From DASYSA01 sp036003885 (GTDB lineage: Bacteria > Acidobacteriota > Blastocatellia > UBA7656), in assembly GCA_036003885.1 (NCBI GenBank), contig DASYSA010000248.1, positions 1 through 17,845 of the forward strand: a DNA stretch of 17,845 bases. Direction: 5' to 3'. Position numbers and translations under genes: made by a program. This document shows, one piece after another, positions 16,664-17,845 of this stretch. Positions within the stretch are counted from its first letter, which is position 1. The number at the start of each line of letters is the position of its first letter. The notes beneath the pieces are model-generated. The model was given only the letters and a program-made list of their open reading frames with translations, was not told the DNA's origin and searched no databases.

Positions 16664-16685
16664 GGCGGTTTGAGAGTCAACCGCC
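16664..16685. promoter_or_regulatory. Inverted repeat upstream of the permease cluster
   Basis: GGCGGTT (16664-16670) and AACCGCC (16679-16685) form a 7-bp inverted repeat with an 8-base loop, about 70 bases before the start of the first permease. The minus strand reads TTGACT across the repeat, a possible -35 element, but no good -10 follows at 16-18 bases. It could be an operator, a leader hairpin or chance. Confidence 0.25.
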
Positions 16686-16910
16686 GTGCCAGAATCGTCG
16701 ACCGCGTAAGTGCTGGGTAGCAGTGGTTTGGGCGTCTATGAAGCGGAACTAAGCAACCTGCCTGTTCGCTTGTGGGATGCGCTTTCCCAGAAGTGGTGGA
16801 GAGCCGATCCGTGCCCGAAGTGGCCTCCGAAGGAGTGGATTGGAGAAGGCTGTGAGACAGCAGGAGCAGCCGCCCAACTATTCATTATCAGTTGCTCCCT
16901 TTGATGGAAG

Positions 16911-16940
16911 AAGGGCGGCTGTCGGAGCCGCCCTTTCTTC
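16911..16940 (-). terminator. Probable intrinsic terminator of the repeat-protein gene
   Basis: AAGGGCGGCT (16911-16920) pairs perfectly with AGCCGCCCTT (16926-16935) around the 5-base loop GTCGG. On the minus strand the stem is followed by a pyrimidine-rich stretch rather than a pure T-tract. The plus strand has TTTCTTC, so it could work in both directions. It lies about 110 bases after the stop codon of the 29-residue-repeat gene and separates that gene from the permease cluster. Confidence 0.6.
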
Positions 16941-17046
16941 AAGTGATCACTCACAAAACGCGCGTCGTTTGTCGCGTGCTCTCTTAATGTCGAGGGCGCG
17001 GAACGAGGTGCGCGCTCCCGTTGCCTCGGATTCCGGAGCAGGACTG

Positions 17047-17845
17047 CTACCCTTCCGATCCGTGAATGCGAAGTGAGATGAGATGCTCAATCGAGAGGTC
17101 GGATATTCCACGCCCCTTCATCCGGCGAATGAAGTCAGATGTGACGCCATGAATTCTCATGCTCACAAGCTCTGCGACCGGCACACTCTCATAGCCCAGC
17201 TCCTTCAACTCCTTCACGAAGGCGGCGGTGACGCCATGGATCTGCATGCTTACAAGCTCCTCGGTTGGCACCTTGCTGTAGCCGAGGTCTCCGAGCCCTC
17301 GAATGAAGTCCGGGTCGACGCTGTGAATTCGCATGCTGACCAATCCCTCGACAGGCACACTCTCGTATCCCAGTCCCTTCAAGTCACGAATGAACTCGGT
17401 GGTTACCGAATGGATACGCATGCTGACCAGGCTCGCGATGGGTACTCGCTCGTATCCGAGCGAGCCCAGTTCATTAATAAAATCCAGGTTCACTCCGTGA
17501 ATGCTCATGCTGACGAGTTCCTCAATCGCAGGGCGATCGTACCCAAGTGCCAGCAGCGCCCGAACGAACTCCATCCGCACGTCGTGTAGGGTCAGCGAGA
17601 ACAGTCCGTTCAACGAAAGCTCCTCATATCGGAGCGACCTCATTTCGCTGACAAAGTTCTGGTTCGGTTTGAAGAGAAAACTCCCCGCCCCTTTTCCGTT
17701 CTTAAACCGTCCTTCGAACTCAATCGTCCCGGCGTCTCTTACGAGCTCAAACTTCGCAACGCTGCCGTCCTGGTCTACCTGCGCCGCAGTCAGTCCGCGC
17801 AGATCATCGAGTCGAATACTGTCAGAAGAGTTGAAGTGAACGCCC
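17047..17845 (-). CDS. Protein with seven 29-residue repeats, 5' end missing
   Basis: The function is not known. The frame is open to the window edge (265 residues visible). An ATG at 17643 exists, but the preceding 67 codons are open and read like a domain, including LDDLRGLTAAQVDQ and FELVRDAGTIEFEGRF, so the true start is off the window. After this come seven repeats of exactly 29 residues (LGY/LRY or RGI at 4, 33, 62, 91, 120, 149 and 178, counted from the ATG at 17643). Each reads roughly LGYxxVPxxxLVSMRIHGV, then a helix DFIRxLK. I recall such LGY/IHGV repeats in acidobacterial proteins, some fused to or next to M56/BlaR1-type membrane peptidases; whether that applies here depends on the missing 5' part. 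A terminator-like hairpin follows, so it is probably a separate transcript from the permeases. Confidence 0.82.
   Translation of the reverse strand, partial: GVHFNSSDSIRLDDLRGLTAAQVDQDGSVAKFELVRDAGTIEFEGRFKNGKGAGSFLFKPNQNFVSEMRSLRYEELSLNGLFSLTLHDVRMEFVRALLALGYDRPAIEELVSMSIHGVNLDFINELGSLGYERVPIASLVSMRIHSVTTEFIRDLKGLGYESVPVEGLVSMRIHSVDPDFIRGLGDLGYSKVPTEELVSMQIHGVTAAFVKELKELGYESVPVAELVSMRIHGVTSDFIRRMKGRGISDLSIEHLISLRIHGSEG
17050..17634 (-). repeat. Seven in-phase 29-residue (87-bp) protein repeats
   Basis: The units start every 87 bp without drift; the first (LRY) is divergent and the last is truncated after IHGSEG. The core is LVSMRIH(G/S)V followed by a short amphipathic helix ending in LGY. 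The lack of length variation contrasts with the SDH-repeat protein at 12914-14137, where unit length varies, and suggests a rigid superhelix. Confidence 0.88.

Larger units (their letters stand above)
16594..17046. other. Intergenic region, 453 bases, promoter and terminator candidates
   Basis: No convincing gene lies here. Short open frames on both strands have no recognisable protein sequence and cross the terminator-like hairpin. Two structures can be seen: a hairpin at 16664-16685 close to the first permease, and a stronger hairpin at 16911-16935 that probably ends the upstream gene. This is the only gap of more than 300 bases between genes in the window, and the likeliest site for the permease cluster's promoter. 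No clear -35/-10 pair was found. Confidence 0.6.

Noticed and set aside
16777..17076. 99-residue plus-strand open frame in the intergenic region
   Set aside because: It reads through the terminator-like hairpin, has no recognisable protein sequence and overlaps the end of the repeat-protein gene on the other strand.

Overview
The window looks like a chromosomal segment of an acidobacterium, from Acidobacteriota or a close relative. Nearly all of it is a minus-strand run of one family: long MacB/FtsX-like permeases of the ADOP type (acidobacterial duplicated orphan permease), each about 800-830 residues. Each begins with a cytosolic segment carrying a DLRY motif and ends with VDPMxALRxE. No ABC ATPase is present. 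The two non-permease genes, an SDHYR-repeat secreted protein and a protein with 29-residue repeats, also resemble acidobacterial lineage-specific families. The organism call rests on family recognition only.

Layout in transcription order, right to left. (1) 17845-17047: the 3' end of a gene with seven 29-residue repeats; it is cut by the window edge. (2) 17046-16594: a non-coding gap with a strong hairpin (probable terminator) and the probable promoter region for what follows. (3) 16593-14164: ADOP. (4) 14137-12914: exported SDHYR-repeat alpha-solenoid protein. (5) 12913-12818: decayed C-terminal remnant of a further ADOP. (6) 12807-10357, 10302-7876, 7866-5428 and 5322-2830: four intact ADOPs. 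(7) 2751-342: a sixth ADOP, broken by one extra base in a C7 run. (8) 341-1: a long array of 7-bp repeats in inverted orientation.

The gaps between genes from 16593 to 342 run from 9 to 106 bases, all genes point the same way, and most starts have a clear Shine-Dalgarno sequence. A single long operon, or nested transcripts, is plausible. The leftmost three intergenic regions consist almost entirely of GTC-type heptamer arrays arranged head to head. They start within a few bases of the preceding stop codon and could fold into long hairpins in the RNA.

ADOPs are thought to derive from MacB-type permeases, but their substrate and energy source are unknown, so no transport function can be assigned. 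The most interesting features are the inverted heptamer arrays at permease junctions, the signs of birth and death in the array (a homopolymer frameshift, an ADOP fossil, near-identical 5' ends), and the two solenoid repeat proteins beside the permeases.
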